Shown piece after piece: positions 1 through 12,114 of a stretch of DNA of 64,000 nt (position 1 is the first letter of the stretch; each line of letters starts with the position of its first letter). The position numbers and the translations under genes were made by a program. This stretch comes from Formicarius rufipectus (Eukaryota; Chordata; Aves; Passeriformes; Formicariidae), in contig VXAU01002257.1 of NCBI GenBank assembly GCA_013399695.1, forward strand, positions 1-64,000, in the 5' to 3' direction. Below the pieces are notes generated by a model. It saw nothing but the letters and a program-made list of their open reading frames with translations. It did no database searches and was not told the origin of the DNA.

Positions 1-3000
1 AAAAGGTCATTGTAAAATGTTAATACATAGATTTGAAGGATTGTCTGTCCCAGGTTGGGGAGTGTTCTGTATGAACAGATAGCCTGGAAGAATTACCCTT
101 CCAATGGTGATTTGTGACCACTTAACAATATGATAAACACAAGGGTTGCGTTGGCGTGATGTTATTGATGATGCACATTGGAAGGGATAGGTCATTCTCT
201 TCATTAGTTACAGCAACACAGCACAGCGTGAGGTGACAGAGGAGGACAGGATGACTGGTTGCTGTGACACCAGGGGACTTCTGAAGAAGCCAGAGCAATT
301 CACAGGGATTGCTGAGGAGATTCTTCCTCGGGATGGGCCAAAGCCACACAGTTTCCATATGTGTGTTACATCTTCTCTCCTTTCTCCACCCTTTTAAAAG
401 TCTGTTTCAGCTTCTCTTGTCCCCTCTGAGCAGCTGGTGCTTGTTGTTGGCTCTACCGTGGAGATCAGCTGTCCTGAAAGCTGTGAGCCAAGAGAAAAAG
501 TTTTATCTTCCAGTTCTGTTTCAGATTTTCATGGCAGGAAGTGTCCTTAGGTAATCTGCAGGAGAACACCAGTGAGATGTAAATAAACCTTTTCCTTATA
601 AATAGTGCAGGATCTAGGTCATGTTTTGTGTTCTGGTGTCAGACATAAATGGGGCAAGAACAGCAGGAACCTGAGGCTGAGGTACTTGCGCATCTCTTGT
701 TGTGCCCCAAACCCTTGCTCCAAGTCTTGCTTCAACCAAATTAAGTGCTGAAAAGGTTGCAGTGCTTTTGGGAAGTGGGCAGTGATTTAACCTCTTGGGG
801 AAGCTCCCTCTAAACCTTCTGTATTCGTTAATTCAGAAAGCAAAGCTTAGATTCCTGGTGGTTTGCTGTGACTGGCAGCTGCTCCCCAGTGGCACATGTG
901 GACATGACCAAAGCCATGTCACAGTTGTGTGTCTGCATTTCAGCACAGCTGATGCATCTGGGCGTGCAGTGGATAAAGACTCAGTGGGTATGTTCTCTGT
1001 CTTTTGGAGGGGGTGAAGGAAGAGGAAGGGCGGAAGAGTTCTTGTCTAATGCTTATAAATACAAACACAGTAAGCAACATGAAGTGATCGGAGACATAAA
1101 ACTAAATATTATTCACTGCCAAGCTAGAAAACATGCGTATGTGCACTGTGGAAGTTCCTCCTCTCAAAGGGTTAAAAATGAAAACAAAACCCAATCAAAC
1201 TCCACAAAAACCCACCAAACCAACCAAGGAACTACCAGCCATGTTCCTGGTGACACTTTTTCCTGTCTTGAGTTGGGCACTGCATGATTTCCAGTCAGTG
1301 ACCTCTTCCCTGAATATAAGAAGCGAGACAGTGAGGCTTGGAGGTAGCACAGTCTTACCTTAGGTTATTGTATCATACCTGCCTGTGCAGTATGCCATGG
1401 TCTCCTGGAGAAAAATCTCTTGATTTAATTTATCACCATTGTTCTTAAGAGTTTTGTACATCCTCCATGAATAGTTTCAAAAAGCTTACTGAAATCAAAA
1501 TACTGCTCCCTGGAAAACTTAATTACTTATCGCTGAAGGATACTTTGCAGAAAGATGTAATTTTTTTTAACTCCCAGCTGTTTCTGTACTAAAGAAGTTG
1601 AAGAAAAGGATTTTTTAATTATATTTTTTCATGAAAAAAATTGTTTTGACTCTTCATGCAAAAGTGTTTGAATTAATTTCTTCCATGTACCTAGAAAAAT
1701 TCAGCTTAGGACAGACACAGTCCGATAGGTGGAAATTTCAGACTGTATGGAAACAGAAATAGTCTTAAACAGAAATGCTGGGGCTTTAGACAGTCGTAAA
1801 GCTACTTCTCTGCATGTTCCTCCACCCATAATAAAAACTTGAGAGAATTTGGTGTAATATTAATCTGTGAAATTCCATTCAGCAAGAGCATAGGTTGGTA
1901 AAGGGATTGTATTAAATATTAACTTGCTGAATCGGGGACTCAAACATTAAGTAAAAATAAGTCTTAATTTAAACATGTGAAAATGAACAAGGGCAGTAGG
2001 TGATGTAGGGTAAACTTTTAAACCCAAATTTTCCACGTTTTTTTTTTTTTGCCATTTTCCCTTTCTGCTGTTGCATCCTGCCAAGAAGTGGCCAATGTGT
2101 CTTAGGTACAGTGGTTCTGTGGGCCATGCAACTCCTTCAAATTTTCTAAATTCTGCAGCCATTTTGGTTTGATGGTTTTGCTGTCACTGATCTGATTTAT
2201 GCATCCTGTAGTGAGTCAGTTTGCCAGTGGGAAGGGATCCTCCAGCCCTAAAGCTGGAATGCCATCGGTGCATGCAGATTTTGCACCCTACATCTCTTGA
2301 ATCACTAGAAAATCAAATTACTCTTTGGTGTGTGTGGTTGTTTTTTGCTTGTTTGTTTATTTTTCCCACTCGACTCTTTGGGAGAGGTTCCTACTCCAGG
2401 GGTGTGTTTATCCTCACCTTTCGAGATAAAACCACTTCAGTGGGTAACTCAGTCTGAATGTACTTTACTGCTGCCTGACACGTGATTAGAAGAGGACCCA
2501 CCAGCAGAGTAGTTTGGGCTGTTGACAACCTTTTGACATCCATGACGTAGGTTGAGTCCCACAAATATTTTCCCGGGGGTTCTGCAGTCACAGAAGGTCA
2601 TCACTTGCTTGCTGTGGATTGACCATTTCCCCTTGGAATGGCAAGAAGTGTTTCTTTGGGAAAAAACAAAAAGCAAGGCTGTCATTCTGGTGCAGGCATG
2701 TGCTAGCAGGAGCTGCAGGCTTCGGCTCTGCTGCCTGGTGGATTGGAGCATCTGCACAGTTTGGGAATGCATCTCCCTGTTGTAGCCATGTGGCTTCAGC
2801 ACTGAGTCACCTCAGGAGTCACCTCAGGGCAGCTGTTACTATGAGGTGCGCTGGAAATGAATGAGAGCTTGTTTAGTAAACTCTGCGTGTTGTTTGTGGT
2901 TGGGAGGTTTGTCATCACGCCCTTCCAGGGGCTCAGCAGAGGATACTGACTTTATGGGCTGACAGTGACAAAAATGCATTGCAGCTCTTCAGAGCAGCAG

Positions 3001-3990
3001 TACTTTTGCTGATCCTTCACTGAACCTGTCTTGGCACAACTTGTAAATATCTTGGAGCTGATGTTTAGGGCAGCCTCCCAGCCCTTATTGTTCAGCATTT
3101 CTGTCATTCTTTAGGTTCTTCCTAACCTTGTTTCTTCTCACCAGCCTTTGACCTCTTAATGCCTGAGAGATTTTAAATATATCTATATATATATAATTTA
3201 TTTATTTTTTACTAAAGTACACCCAGGCTTTCACAGCTCTGTTGTTGTCCGTTTCTCTGGATCCAATACTGAGATGGGACTCACCCAACTGCATCAGACT
3301 TGGTATCACTCCATCCCCAGCCCTAACCCGGTATGTCTGGGTGCTTCAGAGGAGCAGCTCTAATACAGAGCTATTGAAAAAGAGGCACAAGCCTTTGCTA
3401 ATGATTTGGGGCATCATGTTGAAGATGCTTATGCTTCTTTACTTTTTGTTCTTAAATAACAGAGCTAAGGGCATTTTCTTCAATTTTGATGCTTATAAAT
3501 ACATAGATAACTGAGCAGCTGATCTCCAATGTACTCCTAATGAATCTATTAACAATTTGTCAAACCTCTCTGCCAACAATTTCGCAGTCTGAGGTTCGGA
3601 TATTACTTCTTTCTTCCTCTAATTTTGGAGGTTGGTTAATTAAAACACTTGCATAATGAAATGCTGTTAATAATTGAACTGCTCAAGAGACCAGTTTTGG
3701 AAAGAATTTCTAGATCGGGAATTGAATAAAAATGTTTTTGTGAGCAAAACCTTTTTCCCCAAACAGAGCAAGATGTAGGAACCCTGCTCTAGGCTTGCAA
3801 GAGCCTCAGAGACAGGGTAATCTCTTGAGCTGTGAGAAGTCCATGCTGTCCTGGCACCACAGCAGCCCCCTAAACCTCAGGTGGCTTTGCCACCCTTTTC
3901 CCCAGCTTCTCCTGGTGTCCCTGTTTTAGTTATTTCAGATAATTAAATATTCATTTGGCTGAATAGTTGATGAGGAGGGAGAGAGACTGA
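1..3990. other. Intronic DNA, no gene seen
   Basis: No recognisable repeat family and no convincing exon. There are small tracts only: an A/C-rich stretch at about 1175-1230 (CAAACCAACC-like), a T-run near 2038-2050, a tandem 12-mer AGTCACCTCAGG present twice at about 2805-2829, and a TA/ATTT-rich stretch at about 3171-3212. Open frames here are short (up to 139 codons) and overlap in several frames without protein-like content. Confidence 0.6.
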
Positions 3991-4006
3991 TTATTTTTTT
4001 TTTCAG

Positions 4007-4127
4007 CATGTGGGAGACTCAGGTTCCCTGCAACAGTCTGTCCAGCCTTCTCTGAGTTGTCTGTATAAACTGGAGCAACTTCAACAGGACAGACTGAGTG
4101 AGAGACACCAGCTCCTCAATCTGCTAG
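4007..4127 (+). other. Candidate unassigned coding exon, 121 nt
   Basis: Seen: a textbook acceptor (TTATTTTTTTTTTCAG) opens a stretch that ends at CTGCTAG followed by GTAGGG, a plausible donor. One of three frames is open throughout, phase 0 in and phase 1 out, giving 40 residues. The second half has the leucine- and charge-rich spacing of a coiled coil (KLEQLQQDRLSERHQLL). The other two frames each contain stops. I do not recognise the protein and it is not part of the MACROD2 macrodomain. At 121 nt (remainder 1 on division by 3), inclusion before the 44649 exon would shift the MACROD2 frame, so if spliced it is a frame-breaking cassette, a nested gene, or a noncoding RNA exon. A 40-codon open frame is not rare by chance (tens of percent over three frames), so the splice sites carry most of the weight. 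Confidence 0.3.
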
Positions 4128-4779
4128 GTAGGGAAGTGCTCTTGAAATAAGTGGGAAAAGGAATGTAACTGCTTTCTTCACCTTATACCATATGTGCTCC
4201 TCTGTCATACCAAAGGAACGTTTACAAAGAGAACGTGGAAGAAATATCTGTGGCTTCTCACCAGGTTTTAGAAGACCCTTCCCTCATTTTACTTCATTTG
4301 TGTATCTCAGGCTTCCAGTCCATGGTGGCAGAAAGCTGCTCTGTGTGACAGGAGAAGAAACATGTGTGAGTTGGAAGGAGGTGTCAAGCAGGTCACCTGT
4401 GGAACTGGTCCTTTTCTGCAAAGCCCCTGACTGATGTACTGTGTGCTGCCCTTACAGCCATGCCTGTGGCTGGAGAGGAGCCTGTTTCTGGGGCAAGGTT
4501 GGCTGTTCTGTGGTTGCTCCACAACAGCTTCTCTTTCTTTAATCTGCTGAGTTCGGTGGGGTGCCAATCAAACACGCAGAAGGTTTTTTGTTAGAGGTTG
4601 AGCTGCTTTTTAATCTGGGTTTAATTGAAGACTATTGCATATTAATGGCACTGTTTTGCTCTCTCGCTGGAAGTTAGATCCAAGGTGCTAAAAGGCAGTA
4701 TTCACTATCTCTGCTACTTGTTTAGAGTTTTCCTTTGGGCTGGAAAAACAAGCTTTGTAAGAAGAAAGAGTGTGTTTCA

Positions 4780-4935
4780 TATAATGAATCAAATCAATCT
4801 CTAAGGAATGTTAATGAGTCTAATTACTAAAAATTATGCGATGCTTAATTGTTGTAATAATTTGGGAGGAGCTGGTGTTTTATCTTGACTGCAGTAAGCG
4901 GTTTTGATGACATTTAAGAAAACCTTTTCTTCAGG
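4780..4935. promoter_or_regulatory. Candidate conserved noncoding element (TAAT-rich)
   Basis: AT-rich but non-repetitive sequence with several homeodomain-type cores (TTAATGAG, CTAATTAC, CTTAATTG, GTAATAATT) within about 100 bp. This texture is common in developmental enhancers inside large vertebrate introns. No alignment is available, so this is inference from composition only. Confidence 0.2.
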
Positions 4936-6713
4936 GAAAGAGTGAATGCAATTTCCGTTTATTCTTTCATTTGCTTTTGGTTCCGGGCAAATATTTTCAG
5001 ATTATTGTCAAACAATTAAGGTAGGATTCTGTTTTGGTTATCACAGAATATTAATTCCCTAAGATATTACTGTACACAAGTGAAGATTAGATAGGCTTGG
5101 GTAAAGGGCAGGTGTCTTAGTGATGTCTGGCTTTTTTTTTTTTTTATGATGTACCCTAGAACCTTTGTTCTGATCTTTTCAAATCACATGGAGAAAATAT
5201 TGAATCTAGTTTAGAGATGGGCAAATAGTTATGACCTTCATTTGAGGCATTAAACCTTTGTTTTGGAACAAAGCTTTTGTTAGGCTGAAGTGCTATAGTT
5301 TGAATGTAGAATGATGGTGCTGAAGTTGAGACTAAACTAAAGCAGGTAAATGAATTCCCTTTGCTCTTGATGTAACTCATTTAATAGTCACCCAAGATGG
5401 TGATTCAGAAACCTTTTGGAGGAAGTGGCAGCTTTTGGGATCTCAAAGTTTGGTGTAAAACATCATTGTTCTTCCTTGTGGAACATGTTGGAGCCCAGAT
5501 ATGTCAGTGTCACTGTTTTACGTGATGTGCTGGAGCATCTGCAAGTTACTGGTGGTGACTCACTGCCCATCAGCTGGGACTGACCCAGCATGTGAGAAGC
5601 TCTGGGGTTGGGAGGAGTTCTTGGGTATTTGTCCTTCAAAAGTGGAGATGTAGCTGATAGTGTGTATTCAAGTGCTGCTCTCTGCCAGTGCATTCACTGC
5701 TTCATACCCAGTTTCACAGGGTTTCTTTGATCCACTTTATTTGTGAAATCACTTAATTTAAATTAGAGATGGAATATGGGATTATACATTTTTTTTTTTT
5801 AGTCCCTCTGTATTTGATGGCCAAATAACAATTATAATAGCTAAGAATTGTTTAACCATTGTATGCCAGCAGTTGGTCTTTGACAAACAAATACCTGACT
5901 TTCTCTTTTCCTGTTGCCTAGTTTGGGCTGGCTGTTTTATTTCATGTTCTTCTGTTTGCAGAGCCAACTTTGCTGGTGCTCCTGCACCTGTTTCTAAGGC
6001 CAAGCATCTCTGTCTTTACTTGCTGTATATCTTAGCTCCGACCTTAACACCATGAATCAGATGGATAATTGTATCTCATTACTTAAATCACCATTCTCTG
6101 TTAACTACAAAGGCCTCTTTTTATTTTTTTTTCCATGACATGACTTTTTATTATTAGCCATTATCTAATAAGACAAATCTTGACCAAATAACCTGAAAGA
6201 GAGGTGAGCTAAATTTGCATAAGGAGTACCCATAAATTCAGCTGTGGGGGGACATAATGCTATTTAAAGCAGAACATTTCAGAAGGAAAATTGGTTCCAG
6301 ATCTTGCTCATCCATTTTGAGAATTTCTCTGCCAAGGTTGCTGTAACTTTTCTTCAGTTCCTTTTCACTTATGAAACTGAATATGAACATAGAATTAGCA
6401 AAGGCTGCATTTCCTCTCCTCCTTTAGTCTTTTCAGATTGAAGGGATTTCTCTGTATCCCTACATCATTATGTGTGATATATGAATATGAATGTTATATA
6501 TAACATGAAAGGAATTGTGTCTGATGGATTTTTTTTTTTTTTTAAAAAACCAGTGTTTTACTAATGTGCCATTCTGACAAATGAAAAGTGACTCCTGAAG
6601 TATTAAACCACTATTACATTAAAAAAAAAAAATCCTAGTCCTTTAACACAATGCCACATAAGGTAAGGATTTTAAGCTATCTCATCACTGTTATGATAAT
6701 GAGTTGGGAAAAG
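4936..6713. other. Intronic DNA, no gene seen
   Basis: AT-rich sequence with short T homopolymers near 5131-5145, 5790-5800 and 6527-6541 and an A-run near 6620-6632. Open frames of 60-76 codons look random. No repeat family recognised. Confidence 0.6.
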
Positions 6714-6950
6714 AATCATAGATGGTTTGGGACCTTAAGGGTCATCTTGCTCCAACCCCCTGCCATGGGCAGGGACAGCTGCCAGTAGGACTAGGTTGCT
6801 CCAAGCTCCCTCCAGCCTTGCCTTGTACACTTCCATGGACAGAGAAATACCCACACCTTTGTGTTATGAGGCTTCTTTGGAAATGGAGAGACTCACATGC
6901 CATCTCTGTGGCAGTTCCAGCCACAGCCAGCCTCCTTCCTCTCTAATTTT
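6714..6950 (-). mobile_element. CR1 LINE fragment, 3' end, inverted
   Basis: Begins with AATCATAGATGGTTTGG and continues CTCCAACCCCCTGCCATGGG, the reverse complement of the CR1 3' terminus. The first 130 bp follow the family closely; beyond about 6840 the match decays but words such as TCTCTGTGGCAGTTCCAG remain. It is 5'-truncated, as CR1 copies normally are, and diverged, so old and immobile. It is antisense to MACROD2. Confidence 0.85.
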
Positions 6951-7936
6951 GGCGTCTTAGTAATGACTTTCCTCCAGAGTTCTAGAAATGTCAAAATCCC
7001 ATTAGTACCTAAGCAATTTCTGAAGAGCCTTACAAACATGAAGCCCTTCCCTTGGAGCCTTGCACGTGCTGTGTGACGTTGAGTCCGGGGCTGTGTGTGG
7101 TTGTGGTGTTGAAAGGGAAAATACAGGTATTTTTATGAACAATGCCCTTTCCTTTGAAAGGAGTTCAGTTGGTGTGTATGTATTCTGTGTGTGAGAGAAG
7201 TGTTTATGGCAAATGGGGGCAGGGTGGGGGGAGGAAAATAGGAGCTGGTGAAGTTTTACCTCTCAGATGTCACAGCACCATGTCATTGTTTTCCGCTAGT
7301 GACTGCAATAGTGACAATAAATTGCACTTACATTTTGTGCTTGGCGTTTATCCATCCCCAAATCCTCTGACTGTGCTTGATGTAAGCACAATTAGTGAAC
7401 TTCTATATCACTGTTTTGGTCAAAGTGCTGTAGGCACTACAGATGCAGTGAAAGGAGCTTGAAAATACAAAATAATATACCTGGAATGAGGGAAGAGCAT
7501 GCATGAACATTATTGTACATTGTATGGTTTATTCTGCTGTTTGAGGATGGTAATTTATCTTAGACCAGTGTTAGAAAATAATTTTAGTCAAGGCTCCAGT
7601 TCAAAGAGTATATTGTGTTCACTGAAGTCAATTGCAATTCTACCCTGACTTCATAAGAAATGGATAGATTAGGGCTTAGAAGCTACTGAAAGATCCTTCT
7701 CTTCATGTTTTTGTGGGCAATGGGGAATGTGATGCTTCTGAGAAATTCCCATATGGCTGTGCAGGTATCTCTCCCCTCGGTGTTGCTGCTGGACAGCCAG
7801 ATGTGCAGTGTCCCTTGCAGGGCTCTCTGTGACCCGTTGTGTCCTCCCTGGAGAGCTAAAGATCCCTCACCCTGACTTGAGGCCATGGGGGGAGAGCAGG
7901 ATGGGCAGACAGCAGGGTGCATAACAGAGATAACTG
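6951..7936. other. Intronic DNA, no gene seen
   Basis: Unique-looking sequence. The stretch 7142-7462 is open for 106 codons on the plus strand with no recognisable domain. No repeat family recognised. Confidence 0.55.
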
Positions 7937-7972
7937 GATTTGCTGAAATCTCAAAATGGATTTCAGCAAATC
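7937..7972. repeat. Perfect 14-bp inverted repeat with 8-nt loop
   Basis: The arm GATTTGCTGAAATC (7937-7950) is followed by the loop TCAAAATG and then by its exact reverse complement GATTTCAGCAAATC (7959-7972). Outside the stem one or two further G-U-type pairs are possible on RNA. A transcript would fold into a tight hairpin, but the stem is shorter than a normal pre-miRNA. No flanking transposon ends were seen. It lies inside a plus-strand open stretch at 7885-8232 of no known function. Confidence 0.9.
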
Positions 7973-9413
7973 TGACTTTTAATCTGCTGGAGTGTGGGAA
8001 GGAAATCTATACTTCATTTTGGGCTTGGTGGGTGGTTTGGACTTTCTATTATCTGAGCCAGGTGCTGGTTCTCCCTGTCCTGTTGTCAGGCCCACCTTCA
8101 TCGACGTGGCAAAGCTGCACTGACAACTACCCCAGAGACACACTGATAGGAATGGGCTGGTATAGCACCATATCTCAATGCCTTATTTGTGGTTTGTGTC
8201 TTAATATATGTTACCATGCTAAATGTGCTTGAGGATACCAGCCCTGACCTCTGGACAAACTGCCTCAAACACTTGGCACAGCGTTGGTGGGTTTCTGTGT
8301 TCATTAGAGGCTTATGCTATGAGCTGTTACAGAAATGGAATTCTTTCTCCACTTGATAACCAATTTTATACAGATCATTATTGAGGTCAATGGCTTAAAA
8401 GATTGAAGAAGTATCTGCAGGGCTGTTTGAATGATCCATTTCTTGAAGGGACAATTAAGTTAGTTATTTTTGAAATATTTATGTAACTGTGGCTAATGAA
8501 AGTGTTTGATTACAAAAGGGAATTTGGCGACAGAACACAAAGTTGCAAAAGAGGCTGTGTTTGTTGTTGAGATAGACATAAGAAATAAGCAAAAGTGAGC
8601 AGAAGCCTTCCATTCCCCTTGTTCCCCAATACATTATAACCATAAGATCCGTGGTATCATCCAGGAGCAGTTCTGGCACTTTTACTCAATCAATGAATAT
8701 ACTGCTGTCCCTTTGTGCACTTGGGCATGTCCAAGAGTTGAGTGAGTATTCAGAATAAAATTGCTTTTCTCTGTGAGGCAGCAGAAAATGGAGGTGATTT
8801 TTCATATTAACACATTTGTAGGCTCCCCTGGTGGTAATCTGGGGGTTGGAGATTACATAAAAACCTGATTCCTTAGTGCTGTCTTGTCTTTCTTTTCTAA
8901 AATAGCACTATTTGAGGTTTATTTTTTAAAGTGGAGGGGAAGAAAATCACCCCAGTAAAAAGTAGAACCGTGCTGACCTAGCATAGCAGTGTGGTTCATT
9001 AACAGAGGCTCACAGCTCTCCCATTTTCATATCAGTTCTCAGTAATATACTGGAATCTGTAAAAGCAGATAAGATTTATTATTTAATAATATGACCTTAT
9101 CCTTTCTAGTGGCATATGAAAGATATTTGAAAAAGCCTTGTTCACTGTTGACTTTTTTCCTTCACGCATAAAGAACAAAGTGAAGTTTTAACTCCATGGA
9201 GCAACTTCTTGATATAAAGAACGGTTTGGGGATGTGTGTGTGAAGATGCTTCTGTGACCGTGGGTGGTTGGTTTGTTTTTTCCCTCCTTCTGAAATCTGC
9301 CTATATTTTGAATTACAGTTACTTATTAATGAGCCACATGCAGACTGAAATTAATGCCATCCTTTGTAGACTGCAGTGCAGTATTGTCTATAATTCATGA
9401 ATATTTTTCACAT
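7973..9413. other. Intronic DNA, no gene seen
   Basis: AT-rich, no repeat family recognised, only short open frames. An ATTCATGAAT palindromic word lies near 9395, just before the CR1 copy. Confidence 0.55.
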
Positions 9414-9590
9414 AATCACAGAGTAGCTGAGGTTGGCCAGGGCCTGTGGAGAGCCCTTCTCAAAGCATGGCCGCTGGAGCAGGTTGCTCAGCATCGTGTC
9501 CCACTGGGATATATATATCTTGGAAGATGGGCACCCCTGACCTTGCTGGCCAGCTTGTTTGGTGTTTGACCAGCCTCTCAGTAGGTGCTG
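9414..9590 (-). mobile_element. CR1 LINE fragment, 3' end, inverted
   Basis: Opens AATCACAGAGTAGCTGAGGT, then carries GGAGCAGGTTGCTCAG, CATCGTGTCC, TATCTTGGAAGATGG and TTGACCAGCCTCTCAGTA in the order expected for an inverted CR1 3' region. It is about 175 bp, well diverged, with a small internal ATATATAT expansion. It belongs to a different CR1 subfamily type from the copy at 6714, judging by the AATCACAG opening. Confidence 0.8.
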
Positions 9591-12114
9591 TTAGAGCAGG
9601 TGACCAGTGATTTTTTATTTTCTTTTTTTTAATGAAAAGTTTACAGTTTCAGAAAGTGTTAATTTAGGGCAGGATGACAACACAGGCTTTATTAGCCAAA
9701 AGGGAAGGTGTTTATGACTAACTCTTCCAAGCTGTATAACATCTCCACTATAGTCATTTCCTTCAAGGTACCTTCAGATGAAAGCTGTGAAAATCCTCCC
9801 GTCAGCTTGAGTGAGATCAGAAGTCTCGAGCCCACGGAGGTGGATGAGTCACTGTAGTCTTCTGAGGGCATCAATCAAGACACCTCCTTCAGCAAGGTGT
9901 CAGTTAATGTAGAGCGTGGTCCTTTTCCTCTTCCCTGATGAGGGGGCTCGTTCGTTTTATTTGTACAAAATCGCATGTAAAGAAGAAAGCATCCAAGCAG
10001 TTCTCCCTGAGAAACTTCCCTTTCAGCTGAGCAACCCACATCCTTGCTTTTCCAGCCGGTGTCAGAGGCACCGCTTGGGACGGCAGGAGCAGCACAGTGA
10101 TCCTGTCGTGGAACGAGTTAACTGGTTTCTGCTGCAGGGCTTGTGAGGGCTGCAACTACCAGGAATCATTTCTGTTTGTTAGAATGAATCCTTGAGGTCA
10201 TTCTCAGTCGTATCAAAGCAAAGATCTTAATTAGGATAAGTTCCAGGTCTTAAAGAAATTGATTGTGATAGCTTAGGAAATTGGAAAAGATCTGAAGTGT
10301 GCTGTTCTTAGCATTGTCAGAGCTGAAATTTTTGATTGAATTAGAAGAGTTTTAATGGATTTTTTTTTTTTTTTTTTTTGTGGGCAAAAGATACTTTTTT
10401 TTTTTAATGTGCTGGTTAAAGAATGTAACTTTTTTTTTACAACCTTAATCTGTTAAAACCAGACAGAGATGTGCACATAATTAAAATAACTCCTGCATTC
10501 CTCATTTGCATCAGTCCAAGACCCTCCAGTTACTGTGGAGCTATAAATCCACTCATACATGGATTTTTCTGTATTAATAGATTTATATTATATATAGGCA
10601 GAAGCACAGTTTGTGTAGAATTGCAGTGAGACTTGTGCAATATGCAGAAACAACCCAGTTCAGGTTTCTGCTTTACATTTATAAAATTACTGTGGGTTAT
10701 GCTTTTGTCAGTTTGCTCCCATTTTATGTAGCCTAATTTTTATCCTCAGAGAGCAGGAGAGAGGGGATCCAGCTACCAGATGACATGCAGCATTGCCAGG
10801 TTTCCCAGAAAACTTTGGGTTAGTTGTTACTCTTTCAGTACAAAAAACTAAATCTTTTGATTAAAGGAGAAGATTTGGTAATACCAGCCTGAAGTTGGCA
10901 TCTTGTTGCGGAGCCACCACCCATTCTGACACGTTTTGCTTGCCCGATTTGAGAGCTATTGAGAACTGGAGTAATGGGTGTGCTTTAGATCAAGATTTAT
11001 ATGTACCAACAAGGCTCTACAAAGAGCTGGCCCGAAGCTGCTGGCACTCTGCCTGGGGCTGGGTAGGAATTGCCCTCCCAGATCAGGGTGGGAGTCTGTG
11101 TAATTCCAAGTTTGCTCTCCGGCAGCTTCAGAAGAGCAAGTTAAAAAGCCTAGGGCACACGGTGAAGGGATAGCCTTGCCCTGACCTGCTGTTAATCCCG
11201 TTTTAGAAGTGTCTAGCTTCAGCTCTCAATGCAGGAAGACATTGCATCTCCTCTGCAATGTTTATAATGCCAGGTATCTTGCATTCCAATTTGTTAGCTG
11301 ATATTTTTGTGTGCTGTTTGTTGCATGAAAACCAACCAAACGAGCGCCGATTCCTTTTGCATTTTCAACTGGTTTTCAAATTTCATTCGCTGCCACTTTG
11401 GTCTCTGAGAGTCACTAGAAATTCCTAACAGATATTTCTTCTGTGGTTTATTCTTGCATCACCCCGTTGTTTGCGTGCCTTCCTCCTCTTCTGTGCCTCC
11501 TGTGCTGTCCAGCGGGATAGCGATCAGAGAGGGGTCATCCCAGGTTGGAGCAGTGAGGGCGATTCCGGGGCTGGCATGCAGCTTCTGTCACATGGGCAAG
11601 CCCAAAACAACAGCAGGAGTCACTTGCAGACAGTTCTCTAAGGCAGGAAAATGCTCGTGCTGCGTTCAGTTCCATTAAAACCCAGCATCCTGCCTGCTCC
11701 CTGCAGCACATTTTGTTGTGTTTGCTGCTTTTGAGATGTAAAAGGTACAGACCCTTCCCACGTGGCATCACTTCCCGTGAACAGACGTGGAATAATGATA
11801 CTGTGTGTGTTTTCTAGTTATAAAATAGATGTGGGCCTGATACATGGATTTGTTTTAAGTGGTATCTTTCTCATCCATAGTGTATTACAAATGATCACTA
11901 TTGGCAGGAGAAAATAAAGAGAAGGTTGAAGAGTGTATAGAGTTTGTTACTGTTATTAAAGTGCAGTTGGTCACTTGCTGTAATTATTTTATACCATAAA
12001 GCACCTATATTGTCGAGCTTTCCTATAGCTCAGTTTGATTTATGATACATATTGAGCCTTCTTGGAATGCTGCTATACATTAGGATGAACATAAATCTTC
12101 TATTTTCTCTTTGA
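9591..12114. other. Intronic DNA with T homopolymers, no gene seen
   Basis: A run of about 20 T at 10360-10379 and shorter T-runs at 10397-10406 and 10431-10438. The rest looks unique. Overlapping open frames near 9904-10155 occur on both strands and are not protein-like. TATA/ATTA-rich sequence lies at 10570-10600. Confidence 0.55.
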
